A stretch of 29,340 nucleotides of DNA from Nemertoderma westbladi. Taxonomy: Eukaryota > Xenacoelomorpha > Nemertodermatida > Nemertodermatidae. The notes beneath the pieces are model-generated. The model was given only the letters and a program-made list of their open reading frames with translations. It was not told the DNA's origin and searched no databases. Shown here piece by piece: positions 1 through 10,267 of this stretch. The translations under genes were made by a program, and so were the position numbers. The DNA is taken from positions 1-29,340 of the forward strand of contig JAUCBJ010006387.1 in assembly GCA_032718475.1 (NCBI GenBank). Reading direction: 5' to 3'. Each line of letters starts with the position of its first letter. Position 1 is the stretch's first letter.

Positions 1-8
1 TACTTGGA

Positions 9-94
9 AAATTTCTAAACTTTTGCCAAACAACATGTGTACCAAGTTTGGATAGATTTCATCAAAGATTGGCCGAGTTATTAACGTTAAAATT
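9..94 (+). repeat. Fragment of a dispersed repeat also found at 7681-7764
   Basis: This stretch matches 7681-7764 with modest divergence. Both contain 'aatttctaaa', then 'acatgtg', 'accaagtttg', 'atttcatc', and 'gagttatta' followed by 'cgtt'. The second copy lies inside the inverted-repeat transposon at 6952-8091, so this is probably a relic of the same family or of a repeat nested in it. The window edge cuts the left side, so the full extent is unknown. Confidence 0.6.
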
Positions 95-700
95 GAACAC
101 GACAGAACGACAGAACGACAAGTTGATTAATGGTACCACTACGCTAAGGCTCACTCACTTCGTGGCTCGCCCCACAGGTTGTAAGACAGAAATAAGCGCT
201 ATAAAACACTTAATAATAAAGATAAATTAAAAAAAAATGAAAAATCTTCATATATAATATTCCAATAAAAAGTCGACCGAGAAAGTGAAATCCTGGTATT
301 CTTCACATGGGCGTTTATATTTATGTAAAGGTCTCACTCGCTGCGCTCGCTCGGTACATAAATAGACTCGGGTCATAACGCTGAAAAGTGCTACTTTATG
401 TAAATAATTATTATTACCCCGGTGAGCCGGTATATTATTTTACCATGGTAGAATTAACAATTATTATGTCTGAACTGTCTTTAGGAAAGTATCAATCATC
501 TTCAGTGGAGATCAAAGACATAACGGAATACTCATCAGTAGTTGTATGACATGCATAACATAATTTGTTCGCATGCACATTTGAAAATAAACAATTAACA
601 ACGTAATCAACCAAATCTGCCCGCAAATATAGACTATAAACATGACATATCGATAGAAAAATGAAGACATAATAATCAACGTACTCAAGGCATTCAATAC
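95..700. other. AT-rich stretch without a recognisable gene
   Basis: I see no coding signal here. Short palindromic pieces such as 'cactcgctgcgctcgctcgg' near 333-353 and 'cactcacttcgtggctcgcc' near 152 look like ends of small interspersed repeats. A similar 'tgtggctcgtcccaca' occurs near 23743. The overlapping minus-strand open frames at 492-760 have no family resemblance and are taken as chance. Confidence 0.5.
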
Positions 701-735
701 ACTGCACGCACAAGACGTTATTTGATTATAAAATG

Positions 736-815
736 TGCTGAACTGGATCATATGGTCCAAGGTGGTCCACGGAATTGGTTCTAAGTACCATTTCCGTGTC
801 TTAGATGTTGGGTGG
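736..815 (+). repeat. Degenerate single copy of the 32-bp minisatellite unit with its leader
   Basis: 'gaactggatcat' followed by a diverged 32-bp-like unit (ctaagtaccatttccgtgtc, then tagatgttgggtgg) parallels 'gagctggatcat' and the first true unit at 1684-1740. The leader and first unit therefore occur twice, once on each side of the C-rich array. It looks like an ancestral unit or a duplicated flank. Confidence 0.5.
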
Positions 816-920
816 AGTCATGTCGAATATTATCAATATGTAGAAAATATATAATCGTTATATTTCGAAATTTGCATGAAATATAGACACTATTTTGATT
901 ATTGTAGAGATTGGCTGAAG

Positions 921-1583
921 TCATCCCCGATCCCCCATCCCCGGTCCCACATCCCCGATCCCCCATCCCACATCCCCGGGTCCCCCATCCCCAGTCCCCC
1001 CATCCTCGACCCCCCCCATCCCCGACCCCCCATCCCCCCATCCCCGGTCCCCCCACCCCCAGTCCTAAAATCCCCAGTCCCAATCCCCCATCCCCGACCC
1101 CCCATCCCCAGTCCCCCAACCCCCTATCCCCGACCCCCCCATCCCCAGTCCCCCATCCCCGACCCCCCCACCCCCCCCCCCATCCCCAGTCCCCGATCCC
1201 CATCATCAGTCCCCCATCCCCAGTCCCCCATCCCCGGTCCCCCATCCCCAGTCCCCCCATCCCCAGTCCCCCATCCCCATCACCAGTCCCCCATCTCCAG
1301 TCCCCCATCCCCAGTCCCCCATCCCCAGTCCCTGGTCCCCCATCCCTAGTCCTAATATCATATCCCCAGTCCCCGATCCCCCATCCCCGGTCCCCCATCC
1401 CCAGTCCCCCCTCTCCAGTCCCCCATTCCCCGGTCACCCATCCCCAGTCCCCCATCCCCGGTCTCCCACCCCCAGTCCTAAAATCCCCAGTCCCCTATCC
1501 CCCATTCCCATCTCCAGTCCCCCCATCCCCGGTCCCCCCATTCCCGGACCCCCATCCCCGGTACCCAATCCCCCATCCCCAGT
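921..1583 (+). repeat. C-rich minisatellite, about 14-bp unit (cagtcccccatccc)
   Basis: Tandem array of about 660 bp made of variants of 'cagtcccccatccc', with 'gacc', 'ggtc' and 'aatc' substitutions for 'cagtc' and variable C-run length. The complementary strand is a near-continuous series of G3-G6 runs. Long open frames on both strands (Pro-rich on plus, Gly-rich on minus) result from the repeat lacking stops and are not taken as genes. Confidence 0.93.
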
Positions 1584-1708
1584 AATATGTAATCAATAAT
1601 GATTAGCAAGGCTAAATAAGTTGATTATCTTTGAAATCTGCATGCAATAAGCAAGTTGCGCATCTTGTATAAACTTGTGCGGAGCTGGATCATCTGGGTA
1701 CTAGGTGC

Positions 1709-4060
1709 CACTACCGTATCATATAGGGGTTGCTTGGTGCCACTACCGTATCATATAGGGGTTGCTTGGTGCCACTACCGTATCATATAGGGGTTGCTTA
1801 GTGCCACTACCGTATCATATAGGAGTTGCTTGGTGCCACTACCGTATCATATAGGAGTTGCTTGGTGCCACTACCGTATCATATAGGGGTTGCTTGGTGC
1901 CACTACCGTATCATATATAGGGGTTGCTTGGTGCCACTACCGTATCATATAGGGGTTGCTTGGTGACACTACCGTATCATATAGGGGTTGCTTGGTGACA
2001 CTACCGTATCATATAGGAGGTGCTTGGTGCCACTACCATATCATATAGGGGTTGGCTTGGTGCCACTACCGTATTGTATAGGGGGTTGCTTGGTGCCACT
2101 ACCGTATAATATAGGGGTTGCTTGGTGCCACTACCGTATCATATAGGGGTTGCTTGGTGCCCACTACCGTATCATATAGGGGTTGCTTGGTGCCACTACC
2201 GTATCATATATGGGTTGCTTGGTGCCACTACCGTATCATAGAGGGGTTGCTTGATCATATAGGGGTTGCTTGGTGCCACTACCGTATCATATAGGGGTAG
2301 CTTGGTGCCACTACCGTATCATATATGGGTTGCTTGGTGCCACTACCGTATCATATAGGAGTTGCTTGGTGCCACTACCGTATCATATAGGGGTTGCTTG
2401 GTGCCACTACCGTATCATATAGGGGTTGCTTGGTGCCACTACCGTATCATATAGGGGTTGCTTGGTGCCACTACCGTATCATATAGGGGTTGCTTGCTGT
2501 CAATACCGTATCATATAGGGGTTGCTTGGTGCCACTACCGTATCATATAGGGGTTTGCTTGGTGCCACTACCGTATCATATAGGGGTTGCTTGGTACCAC
2601 TACCGTATCATATAGGGGTTGCTTGGTGCCACTACCGTATCATATAGGGGTTGCTTTGTGCCACTACCGTATCATATAGTGGTTGATTGGTGCCACTACC
2701 GTATCATATAGGAGTTGCTTGGTGCCACTACCGTATCATATAGGGGTTGCTTGGTGCCACTACCGTATCATATAGGGGTTGCTTGGTGCCACTACCGATC
2801 ATATAGGCCATAGGGGTTGCTTGGTGCCACTACCGTATCATATAGGGGTTGCTTGGTGCCACTACCGTATCATATAGGGGTTGCTTGGTGCCACTACCGT
2901 ATCATATAGGGGTTGCTTGGTGCCACTACCGTATCATATAGGGGTTGCTTTGTGCCACTACCGTATCATATAGTGGTTGATTGGTGCCACTACCGTATCA
3001 TATAGGAGTTGCTTGGTGCCACTACCGTATCATATAGGGGTTGCTTGGTGCCACTACCGTATCATATAGGGGTTGCTTGGTGCCACTACCGTATCATATA
3101 GGGGTTGCTTGGTGCCACTACCGTATCATATAGGGGTTGCTTGGTGCCACTACCGTATCATATAGGGGTTGCTTGGTGCCACTACCGATCATATAGGGGT
3201 TGCTTGGTGCCACTACCGTATCATATAGGGGTTGCTTGGTGCCACTACCGTATCATATAGGAGGTTGCTTGGTGCCACTACCGTATCATATAGGGGTTGC
3301 TTGGTGCCACTACCGTATCATATAGAGGTTGCTTGGTGCCACTACCGTATCATATATGGGTTGCTTTGTGCCACTACCGTATCATATAGTGGTTGATTGG
3401 TGCCACTACCGTATCATATAGGAGTTGATTGGTGCCACTACCGTATCATATAGGGGTTGCTTGGTGCCACTACCGTATCATATAGGGGTTGCTTGGTGAC
3501 ACTACCGTATCATATAGGGGTTGCTTGGTGCCACTACCGTATCATATAGGAGTTGCTTGGTGCCACTACCGTATCATATAGGGGGTTGCTTGGTGCCACT
3601 ACCGTATCATATAGGGGTTGCTTGGTGCCACTACCGTATCATATAGAGGTTGCTTGGCGCCACTACCGTATCATATAGGGGTTGCTTTGTGCCACTACCG
3701 TATCATATAGGGGTTGCTTTGTTACACTACCGTATCATATAGTGGTTGATTGGTGCCACTACCGTATCATATAGGAGTTGATTGGTGCCACTACCGTATC
3801 ATATAGGGGTTGCTTGGTGCCACTACCGTATCATATAGGGGTTGCTTGGTGACACTACCGTATCATATAGGGGTTGCTCGGTGCCACTACCGTATCATAT
3901 AGGGGTTGCTTGGTGCCACTACCGTATCATATAGGGGTTGCTTGGTGCCACTGCCGTATCATATAGGGGTTGCTTGGTTCCACTACCGTATTATATAGGG
4001 GTTGCTTGGTGCCACTAAGGGGTTGCTTGGTGCCACTGCCGTATCATATATGGGTTGCTT
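1709..4060 (+). repeat. 32-bp minisatellite, about 70 copies
   Basis: The unit reads 'ggggttgcttggtgccacta' then 'ccgtatcatata'. Successive 'ctaccgtatc' words at 1711, 1743 and 1775 fix the period at 32 bp. Most copies differ by 0-3 bases; a few carry short indels (near 2250, 2800 and 4015). A distinctive variant run ('gctttgtg', then 'agtggttgattgg', then 'ggagttg') recurs with 'agtggttgattgg' at 2678, 2972, 3388 and 3741, showing duplication of multi-unit blocks. No long open frame crosses it. Confidence 0.97.
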
Positions 4061-4545
4061 AGAATCCATCTCAGAGTATAAAACATCGCGGACAATTTAT
4101 TACTAAAACATACAATTTTCTCGAAAAAAAAAATAATTAAAACAATCCCTCTATTGTTAAAGAATCATGGGATCATGGGATCCCATCTATCTGAGAAGAT
4201 TCTGTCTAAAATTGAAAATAGTATGGGTACTGTGCGCTGGGCTTGGCATGATAGCTACAGTGAGTGGCATTTAATATAAATTCAATGGCGTTACCGATGC
4301 TCTTAATGGGCACTAAACTTCTATTAATGAGAAATGGTTCGTAAAACCTTTAATCAAACATCCGATTCAGCAATAATTTGTAATATTCTTACGTATAATT
4401 ACATAATCCATCAGCAGAGAGAACTCACATTTCCAAATACGAAGTAATAAACTTCAAGACCGTTAAGACAAGTTCATCACTGTTTATAAGCTGAATAATC
4501 AAGCACAAGTGCGTCAATTTATTGTTTTTCATCAATTAAGGAGTT
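4061..4545. other. Non-coding stretch, probably containing the APEH 3' UTR
   Basis: No coding signal beyond the APEH stop. A short palindrome-rich piece, 'gggatcatgggatccca', lies near 4169. The right part is the natural position for the 3' untranslated region of the minus-strand gene. Confidence 0.5.
4518..4523 (-). promoter_or_regulatory. Candidate polyadenylation signal AATAAA for APEH
   Basis: Plus-strand TTTATT reads AATAAA on the minus strand, 23 bases past the stop codon of the APEH-like gene. No genomic poly(A) tract follows, so it offers no direct mark of a retrocopy. Confidence 0.45.
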
Positions 4546-6717
4546 TTAATTCCCTATGAACCACTCCACAGCGTTGAGCAGATAATCTACTGTAGCCTCC
4601 ACTGAATCCAACCCGTGCGCAAGATCTGGGTAGACCAAGAGCTTAGAAACCACCCCGGCGGCCCTTAGCAACCGATGGTACTCCCTTCCCTGGTAACTAG
4701 GGACTCTTTTATAGGATCCCCCGACCATGATCAAAGTGGGGCACCGCACCTTCTCGACCCAGCGCACGGGGGACTTGTCGTACAGCACGGAGCTGACGCC
4801 GGGTTCCACGGTATACCCATGTCGGAAACTCAACCCGCACTCGGAAAACACCCAATCCGGAATGTCAGTTCCGGACGTCATGGTGACCAGGTTGGTGACC
4901 GCATTGAGCAAACAAGCCGCTTTGAAAGCGTCGGGGTGCTGACCAATTAGATGAGCCGCTAGGAAACCACCATGGGAACCTCCCATTACGAACAAGTCGG
5001 GTCTCTTAGACAACCTGCGTTCTAGAACCTCTTCTATGCACTGCATACAATCAGCTACGTCCTGCTCACCTATCCGCCCTAATAAGCTGTTATTGTTGTC
5101 TTCACCGAAACCTATAGAACCGCGGTAGTTTATATAAGTAACTGCGAATCCCAAAGAAACAAAAATCCCTGCAACGGTAGAGAATGCCGCATTTCTCACG
5201 GCATGAGGCCCCCCATGAGGGATCACTAGTAGTTTATCTACGTCCACTTTACCATCAACCATGGAGTCAGTCCCGTAGACAAACAAACTCTCCATAAATA
5301 GGTCTGGGTAGGTCTCGTTGGGGAGTTTAGGATCGTGTCGCAAGATCTCCCAACCTACCGCTGAGTTTAGAGAGAGATGCGAAGGGGAGATTGGGCCTAA
5401 TCTGAGTCCGGGGTTGGTTGGGTCAGAGAGACGACAGAGGGTGAGGTAGGGAGGGACGTTGGGAGCCGAGTGGGACAGAAGGGCCAGGTCTTCGTGCACG
5501 TTTAGTACACTCACGGAGCCTTGGGAGGTCGATGACCCACCTACTCGGGTCAATGATCCCGACTCCAGGTTGATCATCAAACAGACCTCGCGACTCCCCC
5601 AGAAGCTGTTCATAACGACATCGAGGCCGTGGTGAGTGAATATGGTCTCGGGAAGTAGGAAGAAGTAGAGGCCAGGGAAATCGTCCGGACTTGTTGGCTT
5701 GGCGACTGAGCCAACCACCTCGGTGACTGCCAATGTGTCCACGTCCATGCTCATTAGTTTGGAGCCGTGGATATGGGCCCCGAAGGCTGGCACCTCGAAG
5801 AACAGAACGGTGTCCGTGGTGTAGGGAACGTGTCTGGGGTCGGAGACATGCACCGTGGATGGGCTGTCTACAGGGTGTAGCCGGGTGCAGGTCGAAGTGG
5901 GAATGTCCAGCTTGTACAAAGCCGATGGTCGGTTGTTACAGATGTTCTTTCCCAGACGGTAGGGGAGAGCCTCCATACCAATGAAGATGACCTGTTTGTC
6001 GTGAATAAACTGCGGATGAATCGGAATAATTCCATCGGGGATTCCGTCAAGACAGACCACAGTGCCGGCATCCAAATCAAGTAGGAATATCCCGGAAACA
6101 GACTTACCCACTAGGGATTCCCCCCAATCTTCAACCAATTCAAATTTCCCGCCGATTCTAACTTTATTCGCATCTTTAAGGTCATCGGTTTCGGAGAAGT
6201 TGACGGCTTTCTCTCGCTTTTTCTCCGCGATATAAATAATTAAGTTACCGTCGGATGAACAATCGAACCCACCTAGAACTCTATCCGCGTATATGTTCCC
6301 ATGGGACTCGTTGGCACTCAGATTAACCACTTTCTCCCTAACGTTGTCTATCCATAGCTCTGCGATATAAGAATTTTCACCGTCCGTCGGTTTTCCAGAT
6401 TTACTCGGTTTCTTTTTGAATGTAACATATTGGTTGCCGGTATCACCTATAAACACGGTTTTAACATCAGCTTCGATATTTCTCTCTACGAACACACTAT
6501 CAGAAATTTCTTTGAAGTCGGTTCCAATAACGTTTTGTTTATGCAGAAGTATTTTATCGTTCCGTTTTAGATCCAACAGTTCCCAGTTGGATTGCACAGA
6601 TATTCCAAGGGGTGTGGTGAATATTTTCCCGCTCACTGGAGTACAATATTTAGTGAATGATTCAAACAACTTCACGTTGTGGCGAACTGAATCCAGACGT
6701 CCCGAATCGCTCTCCAT
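4546..6717 (-). CDS. APEH: Acylaminoacyl-peptidase-like protein, single exon, catalytic Asp replaced by Tyr
   Basis: 723-residue member of the prolyl oligopeptidase family S9C (animal enzymes are about 730 residues). Active relatives remove N-acylated amino acids from blocked peptides in the cytosol. Residues about 1-460 match the N-terminal propeller region, including 'YVAEKK'-like and 'EDWGE' segments; the alpha/beta hydrolase domain follows. Visible motifs are HGGPH at 501-505, NYRGSIGFG near 530, and GGSHGG with Ser581 as nucleophile. His701 sits in AHGL. The family motif G-x-x-D-x-R-V-P reads G-G-S-Y-K-R-V-P, placing Tyr669 (TAT) where Asp is expected. The Ser-Asp-His spacing of the mammalian enzyme (587/675/707) is kept exactly (581/669/701). 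The ATG at 6717 gives the family-length N-terminus. The frame has no intron or stop, whereas vertebrate APEH genes have many introns. It could be a retrocopy, a pseudo-enzyme or a variant allele. Confidence 0.93.
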   Translation of the reverse strand: MESDSGRLDSVRHNVKLFESFTKYCTPVSGKIFTTPLGISVQSNWELLDLKRNDKILLHKQNVIGTDFKEISDSVFVERNIEADVKTVFIGDTGNQYVTFKKKPSKSGKPTDGENSYIAELWIDNVREKVVNLSANESHGNIYADRVLGGFDCSSDGNLIIYIAEKKREKAVNFSETDDLKDANKVRIGGKFELVEDWGESLVGKSVSGIFLLDLDAGTVVCLDGIPDGIIPIHPQFIHDKQVIFIGMEALPYRLGKNICNNRPSALYKLDIPTSTCTRLHPVDSPSTVHVSDPRHVPYTTDTVLFFEVPAFGAHIHGSKLMSMDVDTLAVTEVVGSVAKPTSPDDFPGLYFFLLPETIFTHHGLDVVMNSFWGSREVCLMINLESGSLTRVGGSSTSQGSVSVLNVHEDLALLSHSAPNVPPYLTLCRLSDPTNPGLRLGPISPSHLSLNSAVGWEILRHDPKLPNETYPDLFMESLFVYGTDSMVDGKVDVDKLLVIPHGGPHAVRNAAFSTVAGIFVSLGFAVTYINYRGSIGFGEDNNNSLLGRIGEQDVADCMQCIEEVLERRLSKRPDLFVMGGSHGGFLAAHLIGQHPDAFKAACLLNAVTNLVTMTSGTDIPDWVFSECGLSFRHGYTVEPGVSSVLYDKSPVRWVEKVRCPTLIMVGGSYKRVPSYQGREYHRLLRAAGVVSKLLVYPDLAHGLDSVEATVDYLLNAVEWFIGN

Positions 6718-6912
6718 AATAAATTAACTTCGTATATCAAGTATTGAATATGACAGTATCATATCAGCATATCAAGTATTGAATATTAGACCTAACACTG
6801 TAATTGGTAATACTGTAATACTACCGTACCGGTAATACAGTAATACTAATACAGGAGTAGTACCAGTAATAAATAAATTATGTCCGTATGCAATATGCTA
6901 TGCATAACTGCA
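6718..6912. other. Upstream region of APEH with small direct repeats
   Basis: The word 'atatcaagtattgaata' occurs twice, at 6734-6750 and 6769-6785, and is followed by 'gtaatactgtaatac'-type simple sequence to about 6870. No convincing TATA box or initiator is visible upstream of the minus-strand ATG. Confidence 0.45.
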
Positions 6913-6951
6913 TCAGTGGCGTAGCCAGGATTTCACAAGGGGAGAGGCCAG
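6913..6951 (+). repeat. Interspersed-repeat end with 'cagtggcgtagccagg'
   Basis: 'cagtggcgtagccagg' is a common terminal word of interspersed repeats in animal genomes. An inverted partner lies at 13084-13101. The repeat appears to continue after the inserted transposon at 6952-8091, resuming at 8092 with the poly-G tracts, so the transposon split it. Confidence 0.5.
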
Positions 6952-8091
6952 GATACGTAATAAAAGGTAGAACGATCTACGATCTATAACGGGCCATAAA
7001 GATCTATAACGGACTATAACTTCCTATAACGAGCTATAATCTGAAAATTTACAATAAAAAAACATATTTTAGAATGGATTTATTTTCATAGTCAGTAATT
7101 TAATTACGTATTACTATTAATTTGGTTTTTTAGTCCATAATGCTTTTCATCTTTGTAGTATCACGAAATCAGTCATTACTGCATTAGTCAGCATGCCACT
7201 ACTGCACTATCTGACATCTGAGCACAAGGCCATCTAAACAACAGGCCATGACAAGGACCTAGCCTTGAAAATTATCGTAGGCTGACTGTGCTGATTATGG
7301 TCCTTAACTGTACCTAACAGCCTAACATTGAATCCCCTTATTTATTATAAAACCATCGGAAATATCCGCAAATGCCGCTCCATTACTGTCTGAAACGTTT
7401 CCGACTGGAGTTCTAACAATTCCCCCTCGCGGCAGACAGGAACTGTATAACCTTTACAGCTACTTTTACGTTTCTGTCAATTCGCCCCACTAGCGACAGA
7501 CAGAGGTGTAAAAGTCTGTCTGTGTGTAGTATTTCGATTTATGCAATGCTTGTAGGTTACTGCTACCAAATTTCAGATGAATCTGATGGTTGGTTCTATA
7601 ATTAGTGCTATTTTTACGTTTCTGTTAATTCGCCCCCCTAGCGGTAGACAGAGGAACTGTAGAAGTCTGTCTGTGTGTAGAATTTCTAAATTTTTTATAG
7701 ACTACATGTGTTACCAAGTTTGATTCCATTTCATCCATGATTGACTTGAGTTATTAGCGTTCAAACATTCCTGCCACAAACATAGCCAGAGGCAGTCACA
7801 AACAACCAAAAGCTGCAGGAACTCAAGCGATAATTAATTAATAATTATTAAATACTGTTTCAATTAAATTATTTACGAAAATCTACTTATCTTCTTTTAA
7901 ATATGGACCCTGCATTCGTGGAATATATAATATTTGATAATTCAGCAGTCAACATACGATAATTTAGCAGGCTATGTCCTTGTCATGGCCTGTTATTTAG
8001 ATGCCTTGGTGCAGCATGTAAATTTTTATAATATAGCTCGTTATAGGTGGTTATAGCCCGTTATAGATCGTTCTACCTTTTAGTACGTACC
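6952..8091. mobile_element. Non-autonomous inverted-repeat DNA transposon, 1140 bp, 9-bp target duplication
   Basis: The ends are inverted copies: G-[A/G]-TACGTA, then 'taaaaggtagaacgatct', then several 'ctataacg' words to about 7040 on the left and 8027 on the right. The similarity resumes deeper inside: 'aacaggccatgacaaggac' near 7233 is inverted at about 7972-7990. The left arm carries about 160 bp that the right lacks. The direct repeat 'agaggccag' at 6943-6951 and 8092-8100 is a 9-bp target site duplication, typical of Mutator-like elements. There is no transposase frame, so it is a non-autonomous copy. An internal direct duplication starts at 7459 and 7607. Confidence 0.82.
7459..7695 (+). 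repeat. About 85-bp direct duplication inside the 1140-bp transposon
   Basis: 'ttttacgtttctgt' followed by 'aattcgcccc', 'agacagagg' and 'agtctgtctgtgtgtag' occurs at 7459-7541 and again at 7607-7690, 148 bp apart, with scattered differences. It suggests an internal tandem duplication in the element. Confidence 0.75.
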
Positions 8092-8100
8092 AGAGGCCAG

Positions 8101-8642
8101 AGACAGAAGGGGGGGGGGGGGGGGTTTGGGGGGGGGGGGCAGACTCAAAATTAACAAATATAATCAAAATGAATAAAATTAAATAATGTTAACATATGTG
8201 AGGTAGTTTGATCAATTTTGAAATTTCAAATCAAATTTCAAATAAAAAACAAATTTGAAAATCAAATTTGATCAAACGATATTTTTCCAAAGCAGATTAG
8301 GTTCATGTTAGAATTCAGATACAAGTAAGTGTATGGACCTTTAGCGAACACGTTTTATTTTTATTATTACTGCAGGTCACTATGTCTGTCTGTTTTAATG
8401 TCTGTCTGTTTGTCTGTCAAGAAATATAGCAAATAAATAAAAATAAAGCACACCACCAAATTGTTTTTGGTAATGGGGTTTTACTTGCCGATGATTTCAA
8501 TTACGATGTCGGTTTTCAGTTTCACTATTTGCCGAATCTAAACTTTTGTCTGCCTGTCAGTCAGTCTGTCTGTTATTATGTCTGTCTGTCCGTTAAAATT
8601 TAAGAAAGTGTACAAACTATTTAGAATTTGTGTTAATAGGCA
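8101..8642. other. Poly-G tracts and AT-rich repeat debris
   Basis: Two G runs separated by TTT lie at about 8110-8140. An imperfect hairpin starting and ending with 'gtttgatcaa' covers about 8207-8278. 'tgtctgtctg' simple sequence occurs near 8380-8420 and 8550-8600. A matching stretch ('cgaa' then 'tctaaact' then 'gtctg' repeats) recurs in direct orientation near 12769-12810. No gene is seen. Confidence 0.5.
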
Positions 8643-8789
8643 TAAGGATGTTATTACGTTACGTTACGGTATCTTTTCAGGAATACCGTAGCTCAATATT
8701 TTTCCGTAATGTAAACCGTAACGTAATAGCTTTTTCAATACCGTAACGTAATATTACTGTATATTTTTACCGTAAACCGTAACGTAGCG

Positions 8790-9890
8790 TAATATTTGTT
8801 TTATCTACCAAGCAATCATTTGGGACAAAAAAAAGTAAATCTTTCGATTTAGGTTTTGTTTGTCTGTACTCGGTATCCTTATAGCCAGCTTCATGGCTTC
8901 TCAAGTTATTTATGATGAAGTTTTAAATAATAATCAATTTATAGTTAAATTAAGTTTTAATTAAACATTAAGTTTTAATTAATGTTAAACTAACTAGGGC
9001 TACTGACTGAACTATTTATACTGAGGCTCTGCTCTATCCTAGCTGTAGCCTATAACAACGCAGTATGCTACAATGGTATAGATCATAGATTTACAGGACA
9101 GGTTAGCTAGCAGGTTACATGGTAGGCCTATAGGCGAGTCAATCTAGCCGAAAAAGGGGGTCAACCCATAACAAATTCGCAATTCATCCAAACCAATTTT
9201 TTTATATTCTACATTACCTTGTTAATACACCCAAAAAAGTCTATAAAAATATATTATGCGGATCACCTTTAATTTCCTGTTTCTTTCCTTAGCAACATGG
9301 ATAGCAACAAGGGGTCTACTGGTGGGATTTTCTCCAAATTTGGTACAGACAAACTTTACTCTAATGACTATCGATTGACTGAAGTATGCATTTCTAGATA
9401 GTTACCAATTTAGTTTCCAGAGCAACGGAAATTTGTCTAATAATTTAACCATTTTTAATGCTCTTTTTGCTGGTACAATACAGGGAGCTTATTTTTACAC
9501 AACTTCTCTACTAAACGGGTGGATGTAACATCGCCCATCGGTTTTATCGACCTCAAAAACCCTTATCTCAAAAAAATGTATTTGTTATATGATAAACTAT
9601 TGTGGTTTTTCAAACTAAAACAAATAAATAAATTACACCTAAAATCAATAGAGCAATCACAATTTAATTATATGAAAAATCTTCACTAACATTAATGGAA
9701 ATTAGGAAATTTCCTTGCAGTGGAATTGTATAATTTTTTTACATCGGTTACCTTAATTTATCGTGAAGTGTTTGATATATTTTAAAATTTGATGCGACTT
9801 CTAGTTTCCGAGATATAGGAATTAATGTGTAACACGCTACCGTTCTACCAATTTAAAGTTATTTTTACAATAATTTAATTTACAATTTCA
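8790..9890. other. AT-rich, no gene seen
   Basis: I find no protein resemblance or RNA gene. It contains short A/T runs and one 'gtaggcctataggc' palindromic word near 9121. Confidence 0.45.
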
Positions 9891-10089
9891 AAACATTGAA
9901 ACTATACTGCCGCCGTCTCTGTCTCTGTCTGCCCTATCTCAAAATTTTGAAATTTTTTTTATTGTACAGACCGGCCTAATTTTTAAGGCGCTCTTTCAAA
10001 TGAAACCAAGAAATACCATGGTTTATATGCAAGAAAGTCATTTTTTGCGAGTTTAAAACATCCTATGCTTGATCCTCAGCCCTGTCATT

Positions 10090-10143
10090 TAAAGGCAAAA
10101 CACCCTACATCTAAAATCTGGTACATAGGGTATTTTGCCTTAG
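10090..10143. repeat. Hairpin of 'aaggcaaaacaccctat' arms
   Basis: 'aaaggcaaaacaccctaca' is followed after about 12 bases by its near reverse complement 'tacatagggtattttgcctt'. The same word occurs near 12232, 12283 and, inverted, at 12484. The arms probably belong to a small inverted-repeat element family around the minisatellite. Confidence 0.65.
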
Positions 10144-10267
10144 TAACACTTTTATTCAGTTCACCTTACTTCAGTCGATTAGGAATATACAAAGGCAATG
10201 GAACTGGAAGATACGTTTTATTTTACGGCTTCAACTTGGATGAGGATATCGGAGGTGGTGTTTTAGC

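Noticed and set aside
781-1585. Long open frames on both strands (Gly/Asp/Trp-rich and Pro/Ser/His-rich)
   Set aside because: They are translations of a C-rich tandem repeat that lacks stop codons, with no start context, domain or conserved non-repeat part.
1709-4060. CRISPR-like array
   Set aside because: The repeat is contiguous at 32 bp with no unique spacers, and the context is a eukaryotic genome.
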